Of a stretch of 6,526 nt of DNA, positions 1-5,243 are shown piece by piece (the first letter of the stretch is position 1; each line of letters begins with the position of its first letter). The DNA comes from Clostridiales bacterium. Lineage in GTDB: Bacteria > Bacillota > Clostridia > Saccharofermentanales > Saccharofermentanaceae. The stretch covers positions 1 to 6,526 of the forward strand of contig JAFGGR010000136.1 of assembly GCA_016930475.1 (NCBI GenBank), written 5' to 3'. The position numbers and the translations under genes were made by a program. The notes beneath the pieces were generated by a model that was given only the letters and a program-made list of their open reading frames with translations, had not been told where the DNA came from and searched no databases.

Positions 1-524
1 AGCGTAGAAAGATTCACCCACTTGGTCGCCTCGGCGAGAAAGTGCATGACCTTACTCTCTTGAACCACTTTTTTGACTCCGGGGAACGCGCCGATCCGCA
101 TCACGACCTCATCGGCATGAGCCGGGTTGGTCAGTTGGATCCGATAGGTATAAGGAAGGTATGTCTTATAGTCGAACTCATCGAGAACACTGGCACTGTC
201 GCCAAGGTTCTCGCGAAAATGATTATAGTTTTCTTCCGGGTTCATCTGTTGATAGGCGAGAATGTAATCCGGATTGGTTTCCAGATAATTCCTCACGTTC
301 GTCCGGTGCTCCTCGGTCGAGGAAAGTGTCATATAAACTTCGATCGGCGGTTGTTGGCTCACCTTCTTCATGATGGATCGGGCATTCGCAGAAAAGATGA
401 AAAATGCCGCCATCAAGAGTAGCATCAGCAGAATCGTCGTTATGGAAGCGATCGTGACCAACGGGTGCCGAACGATCCCCTTCAATCCTTCGCGAATCGA
501 ATTTAAAAATGCTCTGCCGCTCAT
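1..524 (-). CDS. ftsX: Cell-division protein FtsX (ABC permease-like subunit), N-terminal 174 codons, cut by window edge
   Basis: FtsX is the membrane partner of FtsE. In Gram-positive bacteria the complex activates peptidoglycan hydrolases outside the membrane. Seen: an open frame from the ATG at 524-522 to the left edge with no stop. Residues 1-20 are basic and amphipathic (IREGLKGIVRHP), and a hydrophobic segment at about 22-45 is the first membrane helix. Residues from about 47 onward are a hydrophilic, extracytoplasmic-type domain, including PYTYRIQLTNPAHADEV and FPGVKKV, which resemble the usual FtsX pattern of a strand followed by a 'PGVxxV' turn. The start is supported by AGGAGG (531-536) six bases upstream, inside the end of ftsE, and by the ATGA overlap with the ftsE stop, so the two are translationally coupled. 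Family members are about 300 residues, so roughly 125 residues and the last three membrane helices lie outside the window. The family call is confident because of both sequence and ftsE linkage. Confidence 0.93.
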   Translation of the reverse strand, partial: MSGRAFLNSIREGLKGIVRHPLVTIASITTILLMLLLMAAFFIFSANARSIMKKVSQQPPIEVYMTLSSTEEHRTNVRNYLETNPDYILAYQQMNPEENYNHFRENLGDSASVLDEFDYKTYLPYTYRIQLTNPAHADEVVMRIGAFPGVKKVVQESKVMHFLAEATKWVNLST

Positions 525-1243
525 TTTGCGCCTCCTGCCGAGTCATCGGACTCGGAGAACTTGCGGGCGCAATAACCGCTGGCCAACTCGTCCCGAACAA
601 TCAAGCCGTTGTCGATTTCGATGACCCTCTTCTTCATCCGATCCACAAGATTGCTGTCATGTGTACAGATGATTACGGTCGTGCCGTTGCGGTTGATTTC
701 TTCCAATAAAGCCATGATCGACTCACTGGTCTGTGGGTCGAGGTTTCCTGTCGGCTCGTCGGCTACGATCAGTTTTGGCTCGTTGACCATTGCTCGGGCG
801 ATCGCCACACGCTGCTGTTCGCCGCCGGACAGTTCCAACGGCATCGCGTTGGCTTTGTGTCGCAGATCCACCACGCTCAGGACGATCTCGACCATTTGAG
901 TGAGTTGTTTGGGAGGCATACCGACGATTTCCCCGGCAAACGCAACGTTTTCGAAAACGGTCTTGCTCTCGATCAGACGAAAATCTTGAAAAACCATGCC
1001 GATCTGCCTGCGAAGGACAGGGACCAGTGCCGCCTGCATCTTGGAAATGGGGAAGCGATCGACAAGAACATAACCGCGTGAAGGCTTCTCCTCGCGGGTA
1101 ATCAATTTAATCAGTGTGGATTTACCGGATCCGCTCTTACCGATGATAAAGACGAATTCTCCGTCGTCGATTTTGAAACTGACGCCCCGTAGCGCGTCCG
1201 AGCCGGACTTGTATGTCTTATGAACGTTTTCAAACCGTATCAC
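521..1243 (-). CDS. ftsE: Cell-division ATP-binding protein FtsE
   Basis: This is the cytoplasmic ATPase of the FtsEX complex, which couples ATP hydrolysis at the division site to activation of cell-wall hydrolases. The 240 residues show a full ABC nucleotide-binding domain: Walker A GKSGSGKST (35-43), Q-loop Q86 in MVFQDFRLI, signature LSGGEQQ (138-144), Walker B LIVADEP (158-164), and switch histidine H195 in CTHD. The FQDFRLI and KTVFENVAFA stretches are characteristic of FtsE rather than importer ATPases. The start is a GTG. A TAA stop sits in frame directly before it and the next methionine (residue 69) lies beyond Walker A, so GTG is the only workable start. No clear Shine-Dalgarno sequence precedes it (only GGGG about 13 bases away). 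It begins 21 bases after the CdaR-like gene's stop, which suggests read-through and perhaps translational coupling. About 20 residues at the C-terminus (CARKFSESDDSAGGAK) are a polar tail with little expected conservation. Its stop overlaps the ftsX start. Confidence 0.96.
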   Translation of the reverse strand: MIRFENVHKTYKSGSDALRGVSFKIDDGEFVFIIGKSGSGKSTLIKLITREEKPSRGYVLVDRFPISKMQAALVPVLRRQIGMVFQDFRLIESKTVFENVAFAGEIVGMPPKQLTQMVEIVLSVVDLRHKANAMPLELSGGEQQRVAIARAMVNEPKLIVADEPTGNLDPQTSESIMALLEEINRNGTTVIICTHDSNLVDRMKKRVIEIDNGLIVRDELASGYCARKFSESDDSAGGAK

Positions 1244-1264
1244 TTATTGATCACTTGAACCCCG

Positions 1265-2362
1265 TCACCAAACACTCTTGGGCGGGCGGGCGTTCTTCTC
1301 CTGCTTTTCGAGATAGGTCCGAACCATTGCAGCAAGTTTGAACAGAACGGCATCGTCAAAGCTACGCAAATCAAGTCCGGTGATCTTCTGGACCTTATCG
1401 AGTCGGTATACCAATGTGTTTCGGTGCACGAACAATTTCCGGGATGTCTCACTGCCGTTGAGATTATTCTCGAAAAACTTCGCGATCGTCAGAAGCGTTT
1501 CCGAATCGAGGGACTCATACGTCCCCTGCGCGAACACCTCGTCCAAAAACATATTGCACAGCGTTGGCGGCAACTGGTAGATCAGCCGCCCCAATCCGAG
1601 TTTATCATAACGCATCACGCACTTTTCGCTCTCGAAAATACTTCCGACGCGCAAGGCTAAAACAGCCTCCCTGTATGACTTGGCCACATCCTTGAGCTCA
1701 GGAGCCGGCATGCCGATCCCGATATTTACGCGGGACATGGATTCCGCATTCAGATTATCGCGGATGGTGTGGCTTCGTTCCTGGACAAACTCGTCGAATT
1801 CTCCTTCGATCTCCAGGACCAATACGATCGTTTCCTCATCCATCGCAAACGTGTGCATAGTCTTCGAGTCCGGATAGAGGTTCTGAAGGATATCCAGGCA
1901 TTCGGGTCCGTCTGTCCGGGGGACACGAATGATAAATACGATGCGGTTCAGGGCGTAAGGGATCTTGAACTCTCTCGCCTTCAACGGAATATCTCCGGGC
2001 AACTCATTCTCTAAAAGAATATTCTTTATGAATGTAGCGCGCTCCGTGTCCGTGTTTCGGTCCTTAAGAGCCGTTCGTACCCACTGTGCCACCAATTCGA
2101 GGTGGATCCGATCACCGGGATCCGTTCCGATGATAAACGCGATGTATTGGGTACTGTCTCCGTTCAGCATCCGATAATACGTCTTTTCGGATGTTGCGAC
2201 AAATAAATCGTCGGATTTCATGATGGCACGTACCGTCGAGTCCTCGGTGCCCTCCAATTCAGGCTCCGTACAGGCGATAACCGTACCGGCGGTATCCAGA
2301 ATGCCCACCGTGCGATTCAGGATCCTTTTGACTTCGCGCATGCATCTTTTAATTTCTTCCAT
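1265..2362 (-). CDS. CdaR/PucR-type transcriptional regulator (sugar-diacid regulator family)
   Basis: This is a DNA-binding regulator of the CdaR/PucR family; its effector and targets cannot be read from sequence. The 365 residues divide into an N-terminal sensor-like region (about 1-115, beginning MEEIKRCMREVKRILNRTVGILD), a middle mixed alpha/beta region (about 140-265) in the position of the degenerate GGDEF-like domain of CdaR proteins, and a C-terminal PucR-type helix-turn-helix at about 296-352. The latter shows the family pattern of an FFENNLNGSETSRKLFVHRN lead-in, then TLVYRLDKVQKITGLDLR and a final helix ending VRTYLE. The start is not certain. ATG 2362 has GGGTGG five bases upstream; GTG at 2371-2369, three codons earlier, has GGGAAGG seven bases upstream. 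A TTG at 2470 is unlikely because it overlaps the probable -35. The gene follows the ATPase gene on the same strand but is separated from it by a terminator, and runs into ftsE 21 bases later. Control of the neighbouring ATPase or of itself is inference. Confidence 0.85.
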   Translation of the reverse strand: MEEIKRCMREVKRILNRTVGILDTAGTVIACTEPELEGTEDSTVRAIMKSDDLFVATSEKTYYRMLNGDSTQYIAFIIGTDPGDRIHLELVAQWVRTALKDRNTDTERATFIKNILLENELPGDIPLKAREFKIPYALNRIVFIIRVPRTDGPECLDILQNLYPDSKTMHTFAMDEETIVLVLEIEGEFDEFVQERSHTIRDNLNAESMSRVNIGIGMPAPELKDVAKSYREAVLALRVGSIFESEKCVMRYDKLGLGRLIYQLPPTLCNMFLDEVFAQGTYESLDSETLLTIAKFFENNLNGSETSRKLFVHRNTLVYRLDKVQKITGLDLRSFDDAVLFKLAAMVRTYLEKQEKNARPPKSVW

Positions 2363-2407
2363 AATAACCACCCGGAAACCTTCCCGAAAACCGATATCGA
2401 AAACAAG

Positions 2408-2433
2408 TACGGACAGATGAAAACGCGTCCGTA
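2408..2433. repeat. Inverted repeat TACGGAC-N12-GTCCGTA in the leader of the CdaR-like gene
   Basis: Perfect 7-base arms at 2408-2414 and 2427-2433 are separated by 12 bases. The dyad lies just downstream of the predicted -10 (2442-2447) and upstream of the start codon, at about +2 to +27 of the expected transcript. This position suits an operator, possibly autoregulatory, but a 5'-leader RNA hairpin is equally possible. No known consensus is recognised. Confidence 0.5.
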
Positions 2434-2441
2434 TCCAATTA

Positions 2442-2470
2442 ATCTTATACGTTCGGGATTGAACTTGCAA
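2442..2470 (-). promoter_or_regulatory. Predicted sigma-70-type promoter for the CdaR-like gene (and ftsEX by read-through)
   Basis: On the minus strand, -35 TTGCAA (2470-2465) is separated by exactly 17 bases from -10 TAAGAT (2447-2442). Each hexamer matches the consensus at four of six positions. Transcription would start near 2435, giving a leader of roughly 70 bases. It lies downstream of the ATPase terminator, so the regulator has an independent transcription start. The same -35 hexamer and spacing occur in the predicted argC promoter. Confidence 0.5.
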
Positions 2471-2540
2471 GAGTGACCATTCTCAGACGATTCGAAGAAT
2501 CGGTGATCCGCCCCATTCCCCTGGTATCCCGCATCCTTAG

Positions 2541-2579
2541 CCGCAAATGAAAACCGGCCTCCGGGAATCGGAGGCCGGT
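2541..2579 (-). terminator. Intrinsic terminator of the ATPase gene
   Basis: An 11-base perfect inverted repeat, ACCGGCCTCCG (2553-2563) and its complement (2569-2579), has a 5-base loop. Read on the minus strand it is followed by TTTCATTT (2552-2545), an imperfect U-tract. It begins 25 bases after the TAA stop of the ATPase gene and separates that gene from the regulator-ftsEX unit. The stem on the other strand lacks a T-run, so it should act in the minus direction. Confidence 0.87.
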
Positions 2580-2604
2580 CATAGGTACTATCTTTAAAAG
2601 ATAT

Positions 2605-3720
2605 TTAAGAAATGATGCTCTGCTCGGTGTCCTTGTCGAAAATGTGGACACGGTTCGCATCGATCGCCAAATCAACAACTTCGCCGACTCGGGACACGGA
2701 TGTCGTCGGGTCAACTCTGGCGGTAAGAGGAAGAGATCCGCTGACCGTAACGTACAAATACGTCTCGGCTCCGAGCATCTCGACAACGTCGACGTCCGCG
2801 GTAAAAGAAGTATCGGGGTGATTGCCGACATAGGTCGTCTCATCCGTGATGGCCTCAGGGCGAACACCGAAGATAACTTCCTTGCCGTCCTGCTCGATGA
2901 CTTCGGGAACGGAATAGCGCTCCGGAAGCTTGATCGAGAAGTTCTCGAACGAAATGTATACATCGTTGCCCTCAACCTGAACGATCGCGTTGATGAAGTT
3001 CATCGGAGGCATTCCGATAAATCCGGCAACAAAGGTGTTAACGGGGTTCTGATAAAGCTCACTCGGGGAATCGACCTGCTGGATGAATCCGTCCTTCATA
3101 ACCACGATACGGGTACCCATCGTCATGGCCTCGGTCTGGTCATGGGTAACATAGATGATGGTCGTCTGAAGTCTCTGGTGGAGCTTGGTGATCTCAACAC
3201 GCATCTGAACACGAAGTTTCGCGTCAAGGTTAGAGAGCGGCTCATCCATGAGGAAGACCTTCGGGTCACGAACGATAGCACGTCCGAGCGCAACACGCTG
3301 TCTCTGTCCGCCGGAAAGAGCCTTCGGCTTACGATTCAACAGGTGCTCGATCTCAAGGATCTTAGCGGCTTCGTTAACGCGTCTCTTGATCTCGTCCTTC
3401 GGAACTTTACGGATCTTCAGGCCGAACGCCATGTTGTCGAAAACAGTCATGTGCGGATAGAGGGCGTAGTTCTGGAAAACCATCGCGATGTCACGGTCCT
3501 TGGGGAGAACATCGTTCACGAGTCGGTTATCGATGTAGACTTCACCCTCGGTGACATCCTCGAGTCCGGCGATCATTCTTAAGGTCGTGGACTTTCCGCA
3601 TCCGGAAGGTCCGACGAGAATGACGAATTCCTTGTCCGCGATTTCCAGATTGAAATCGCTGACCGCAACGACGCCGCCCTCAAACTTCTTATATACATGT
3701 TGAAGGGATAAACTAGCCAT
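2605..3720 (-). CDS. msmX: MsmX/UgpC-type ATP-binding subunit of carbohydrate ABC importers
   Basis: This is the cytoplasmic ATPase that energises CUT1-type sugar importers. In Bacillota one such protein can serve several permeases. The 371 residues, normal length for the MalK/UgpC/MsmX group, show Walker A GPSGCGKST (37-45), Q-loop Q83 in MVFQNYALYPHM, signature LSGGQ (135-139) followed by RQRVALGRAIVRDP, Walker B VFLMDE (155-160), D-loop SNLDAKLR (163-170), and switch histidine H193 in YVTHDQTEA. The C-terminal third (from about 235) is the TOBE/regulatory part, with GVRPEAI and VDVVEMLGAETYLYV typical of it. The start ATG at 3720 has GGAGG (3733-3729) eight bases upstream. No permease or binding-protein gene is adjacent, and the gene has its own promoter and terminator, so it is probably a monocistronic shared ATPase. 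The exact symbol (msmX, msmK or ugpC) and substrates cannot be decided from this window. Confidence 0.94.
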   Translation of the reverse strand: MASLSLQHVYKKFEGGVVAVSDFNLEIADKEFVILVGPSGCGKSTTLRMIAGLEDVTEGEVYIDNRLVNDVLPKDRDIAMVFQNYALYPHMTVFDNMAFGLKIRKVPKDEIKRRVNEAAKILEIEHLLNRKPKALSGGQRQRVALGRAIVRDPKVFLMDEPLSNLDAKLRVQMRVEITKLHQRLQTTIIYVTHDQTEAMTMGTRIVVMKDGFIQQVDSPSELYQNPVNTFVAGFIGMPPMNFINAIVQVEGNDVYISFENFSIKLPERYSVPEVIEQDGKEVIFGVRPEAITDETTYVGNHPDTSFTADVDVVEMLGAETYLYVTVSGSLPLTARVDPTTSVSRVGEVVDLAIDANRVHIFDKDTEQSIIS

Positions 3721-3740
3721 GATGAATACCTCCGATAATT

Positions 3741-3758
3741 CGCCGCCCGGGGGCAGCG
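3741..3758 (-). other. GC-rich hairpin in the 5' leader of the ATPase gene
   Basis: On the minus strand CGCTGCCC faces GGGCGGCG across two bases, pairing as a six-base stem (one G-U) with a CCCCGG loop. It sits eight bases upstream of the GGAGG site and about 20 bases after the predicted transcription start. It may stabilise the mRNA 5' end or influence ribosome access. There is no U-run after it, so it is not a terminator. Confidence 0.4.
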
Positions 3759-3777
3759 TGATATTTGATATACAAAC

Positions 3778-3806
3778 AATATAGCATCTGCGTCATATCC
3801 TTGCCA
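3778..3806 (-). promoter_or_regulatory. Predicted extended -10 promoter of the ATPase gene
   Basis: On the minus strand TGC-TATATT (3786-3778) forms an extended -10 whose hexamer matches the consensus at five of six positions. A poor -35, TGGCAA (3806-3801), lies 17 bases upstream. Transcription would begin near 3771, leaving a leader of about 50 bases. A TATACA/TGTATA half-site (3769-3774), also present in both arms of the argC palindrome, lies at the expected start, but such a sequence is common in AT-rich DNA. Confidence 0.5.
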
Positions 3807-3899
3807 TATGCCATAATAGCCAAAAGTTCCGTCGACAATTTGGAATCACTGTCATGGAAATACGTCAATTTAGCCATATTTATGTTTGATTATTTGTGC

Positions 3900-3913
3900 A
3901 GAATGTCTATTCA
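3900..3913. promoter_or_regulatory. ARG-box-like sequence, upstream member
   Basis: AGAATGTCTATTCA matches the ArgR box core TGAATWWWWATTCA at 11 of 14 positions by hand alignment and is internally symmetric (GAAT-GTCT-ATTC). It lies about 30 bases upstream of the argC -35. ArgR/AhrC hexamers normally bind two or more such boxes near arginine genes, so position and gene context agree. An 11/14 match in AT-rich DNA is weak on its own. Confidence 0.4.
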
Positions 3914-3926
3914 TGAAAATATTCCG

Positions 3927-3944
3927 AAATTCGCTATTGAATTT
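3927..3944. repeat. Inverted repeat AAATTC-N6-GAATTT at the argC promoter
   Basis: Perfect 6-base arms (3927-3932 and 3939-3944) surround GCTATT. The right arm abuts the predicted -35. The centre is 26 bases (about two and a half helical turns) from the centre of the larger palindrome at 3951-3972, and both dyads have a six-base spacer. A second operator site is possible. Confidence 0.4.
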
Positions 3945-3972
3945 TGCAACTTTATACACTATTCTGTATAAA
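3944..3972 (+). promoter_or_regulatory. Predicted promoter of the argC-argB-argD operon
   Basis: The -35 TTGCAA (3944-3949) and -10 TATAAA (3967-3972, five of six consensus positions) are separated by exactly 17 bases. The expected start is near 3979, giving a leader of about 110 bases before the argC ATG. An alternative pairing, TTGAAT (3937-3942) with TATTCT (3960-3965), also has 17-base spacing but a poorer -10. The core elements lie within inverted repeats, as expected for a repressible biosynthetic promoter. Confidence 0.6.
3951..3972. promoter_or_regulatory. Palindromic operator candidate TTTATACA-N6-TGTATAAA over the argC -10
   Basis: Perfect 8-base arms (3951-3958 and 3965-3972) flank CTATTC. 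The dyad fills most of the promoter spacer and contains the whole -10, so a bound protein would block RNA polymerase. The right arm begins a 14-base sequence (3965-3978, TGTATAAATATTAC) that matches the ARG-box core at 11 of 14 positions. The regulator is most likely an ArgR/AhrC homologue by context, but this palindrome's spacing is not that of a standard ARG box, so another repressor is possible. Confidence 0.55.
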
Positions 3973-3979
3973 TATTACT

Positions 3980-4008
3980 CGGAGCGTACGAAACTCTCCT
4001 CGCTTCCG
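3980..4008 (+). other. Possible hairpin in the argC leader
   Basis: CGGAGCG (3980-3986) can pair with CGCTTCCG (4001-4008) with one bulged base, followed by GGATTTTATTCT. A shorter competing pairing, GGAG with CTCC (3996-3999), uses the same left arm. This could be a weak terminator/attenuator or chance. There is no T-box consensus sequence and no obvious leader peptide. Confidence 0.25.
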
Positions 4009-4087
4009 GGATTTTATTCTGACATTTCTATCCTATGGCTCTTGGTGTAAAATCAAACTGCAGAAATAAACGCGAGGTGTGTGCGCA

Positions 4088-5143
4088 ATGAGTAAAATAA
4101 AGGTTGGGATCATCGGAGCGACCGGTTATGTGGGAGCGGAATTAGTTCGCGGGCTGGCGGTCCACCCGCAGGCCTTAATCACGGTGCTGACATCCCGAAG
4201 TTTTGCGGGAAAGAAGTTTTCGGATGTATATCCCGCCTTCGACGGCATCTGCGATCTGACGCTGACGGATGCTGCTCCGGCGCAAGTCGCGGAGCAGTGC
4301 GATCTGGTGATCACGGCGCTCCCGCATGGCGTTTCATCCGTGACGGTTCCTATGCTTTTGAATGCCGGTGTTCGCGTCATCGACCATAGCGGCGATTTTC
4401 GATATCGGACCCTTTCGTCGTATACCGAGTCTTACAAACTGGAGCATCCTTGCCCCGAACTCCTTTCGGAGGCCGTCTATGGTATACCGGAGCTTTACCG
4501 GAAGCAATTGATCGGAGCCAAGCTGACGGCAAATCCCGGGTGTTACCCGACCTGTTCGATTTTAGCGCTCGCACCGTTCCTGCGGCACAGTCTGATAAAG
4601 GCCGACGGGATCATCATCGACGCGCTTTCCGCCGTTTCCGGTGCCGGACGCAAGGCGGATCTTCCTTTTTCTTTCTGTGAACTGGACGAAAGCTTTAAGC
4701 CCTATTCGGTCATTAACCATCGACATACTACGGAAATCGAGCAGGAGTGCTCGATCCTTGCCGGAAAAGATATAAAAGTTACCTTCACCCCGCACCTGAT
4801 CCCGGTCAAGCGCGGCATGCTGGCGACGATTTACGCAGAACCTGCCGCTTCCGACGGCTCTTGCAGTCTTTCGGCTCTGCGCGAGGCACTGGAGAGCGAT
4901 TACGCGAACGAGCCGTTCGTGCGGCTTAAGAATGGTTCCGCGCTCCCGAGCACCGGTGCCGTCGTCGGGACCAATTATATCGATATCTCTGTCGATCACG
5001 ATCCGAGGACCGGACGTATCAAAATCATGAGCGCCGTGGACAATCTCGGAAAAGGCGCCGCTCTGCAGGCGATCCAGGCGATGAACTCCATGTTCGGGCT
5101 TCCGGAGACGACCGGCCTTCAGAATATGACATCCGGATTATAG
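4088..5143 (+). CDS. argC: N-acetyl-gamma-glutamyl-phosphate reductase ArgC
   Basis: ArgC catalyses the NADPH-dependent reduction of N-acetylglutamyl 5-phosphate to N-acetylglutamate 5-semialdehyde, the third step toward ornithine and arginine, in the cytoplasm. The 351 residues, normal for the long single-domain bacterial type, start with the dinucleotide-binding loop GATGYVG (10-16). The catalytic cysteine is C152 in ANPGCYPT, and the substrate-site motif HRHTTEIEQE (211-220) contains the conserved histidines. SGAGRKA (184-190) and the C-terminal GLPETTGL are also typical. ATG 4088 is chosen because GAGGTG (4074-4079) lies eight bases upstream; the in-frame GTG at 4079 overlaps that site and would add only three residues. 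It heads the arg operon, about 110 bases downstream of the predicted promoter and operator cluster. argB follows after 100 bases. Third codon positions look less GC-biased than in argB. Confidence 0.97.
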   Translation: MSKIKVGIIGATGYVGAELVRGLAVHPQALITVLTSRSFAGKKFSDVYPAFDGICDLTLTDAAPAQVAEQCDLVITALPHGVSSVTVPMLLNAGVRVIDHSGDFRYRTLSSYTESYKLEHPCPELLSEAVYGIPELYRKQLIGAKLTANPGCYPTCSILALAPFLRHSLIKADGIIIDALSAVSGAGRKADLPFSFCELDESFKPYSVINHRHTTEIEQECSILAGKDIKVTFTPHLIPVKRGMLATIYAEPAASDGSCSLSALREALESDYANEPFVRLKNGSALPSTGAVVGTNYIDISVDHDPRTGRIKIMSAVDNLGKGAALQAIQAMNSMFGLPETTGLQNMTSGL

Positions 5144-5243
5144 GTCGGATGCCGGCCTCATAGACGCGACCGACACCCGCATGACCCGGCTTTTCGGGAA
5201 ACGACCTGAGATATGGTTCGAGTAACACACGGAGGACAAAGAC

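Larger units (their letters stand above)
3721..4087. other. Divergent intergenic regulatory region between the ATPase gene and argC
   Basis: This 367-base spacer holds no credible gene; the one short frame in it (3765-3971, plus strand) has no recognisable protein features and covers promoter elements. From left to right it contains the ATPase ribosome binding site and a GC-rich leader hairpin (3741-3758), the ATPase promoter (3778-3806, minus strand), an AT-rich stretch without recognisable signals (about 3807-3899), a cluster of inverted repeats and ARG-box-like sequences (3900-3978), the argC promoter (3944-3972) and an argC leader of about 110 bases. The composition is clearly more AT-rich than the flanking genes. 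Confidence 0.8.

Noticed and set aside
2363..2470. Longer form of the CdaR-like protein from TTG 2470 (36 extra residues)
   Set aside because: The TTG overlaps the predicted -35 hexamer, has no Shine-Dalgarno sequence, and the extra residues do not resemble the family's N-terminus.
2644..3582. 312-codon plus-strand open frame opposite the ATPase gene
   Set aside because: It lies entirely antisense to a gene with complete ABC motifs, has no ribosome binding site that I can see, and its protein shows no recognisable domain. It is a by-product of the ATPase codon pattern.
3765..3971. 68-codon frame in the divergent spacer as a small gene
   Set aside because: It has no ribosome binding site, covers both promoters and the dyads, and shows ordinary AT-rich composition without protein features.
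4079..4087. GTG 4079 as the argC start
   Set aside because: It overlaps the GAGGTG ribosome binding site that is correctly spaced for ATG 4088.
3979..4087. T-box or other riboswitch in the argC leader
   Set aside because: The leader is only about 110 bases and lacks the conserved T-box antiterminator sequence; no other riboswitch class is recognised.
5185..5198. CCCG-GCTTTT-CGGG hairpin between argC and argB as a terminator
   Set aside because: The stem has only four base pairs and no T-run follows, so transcription should continue into argB.
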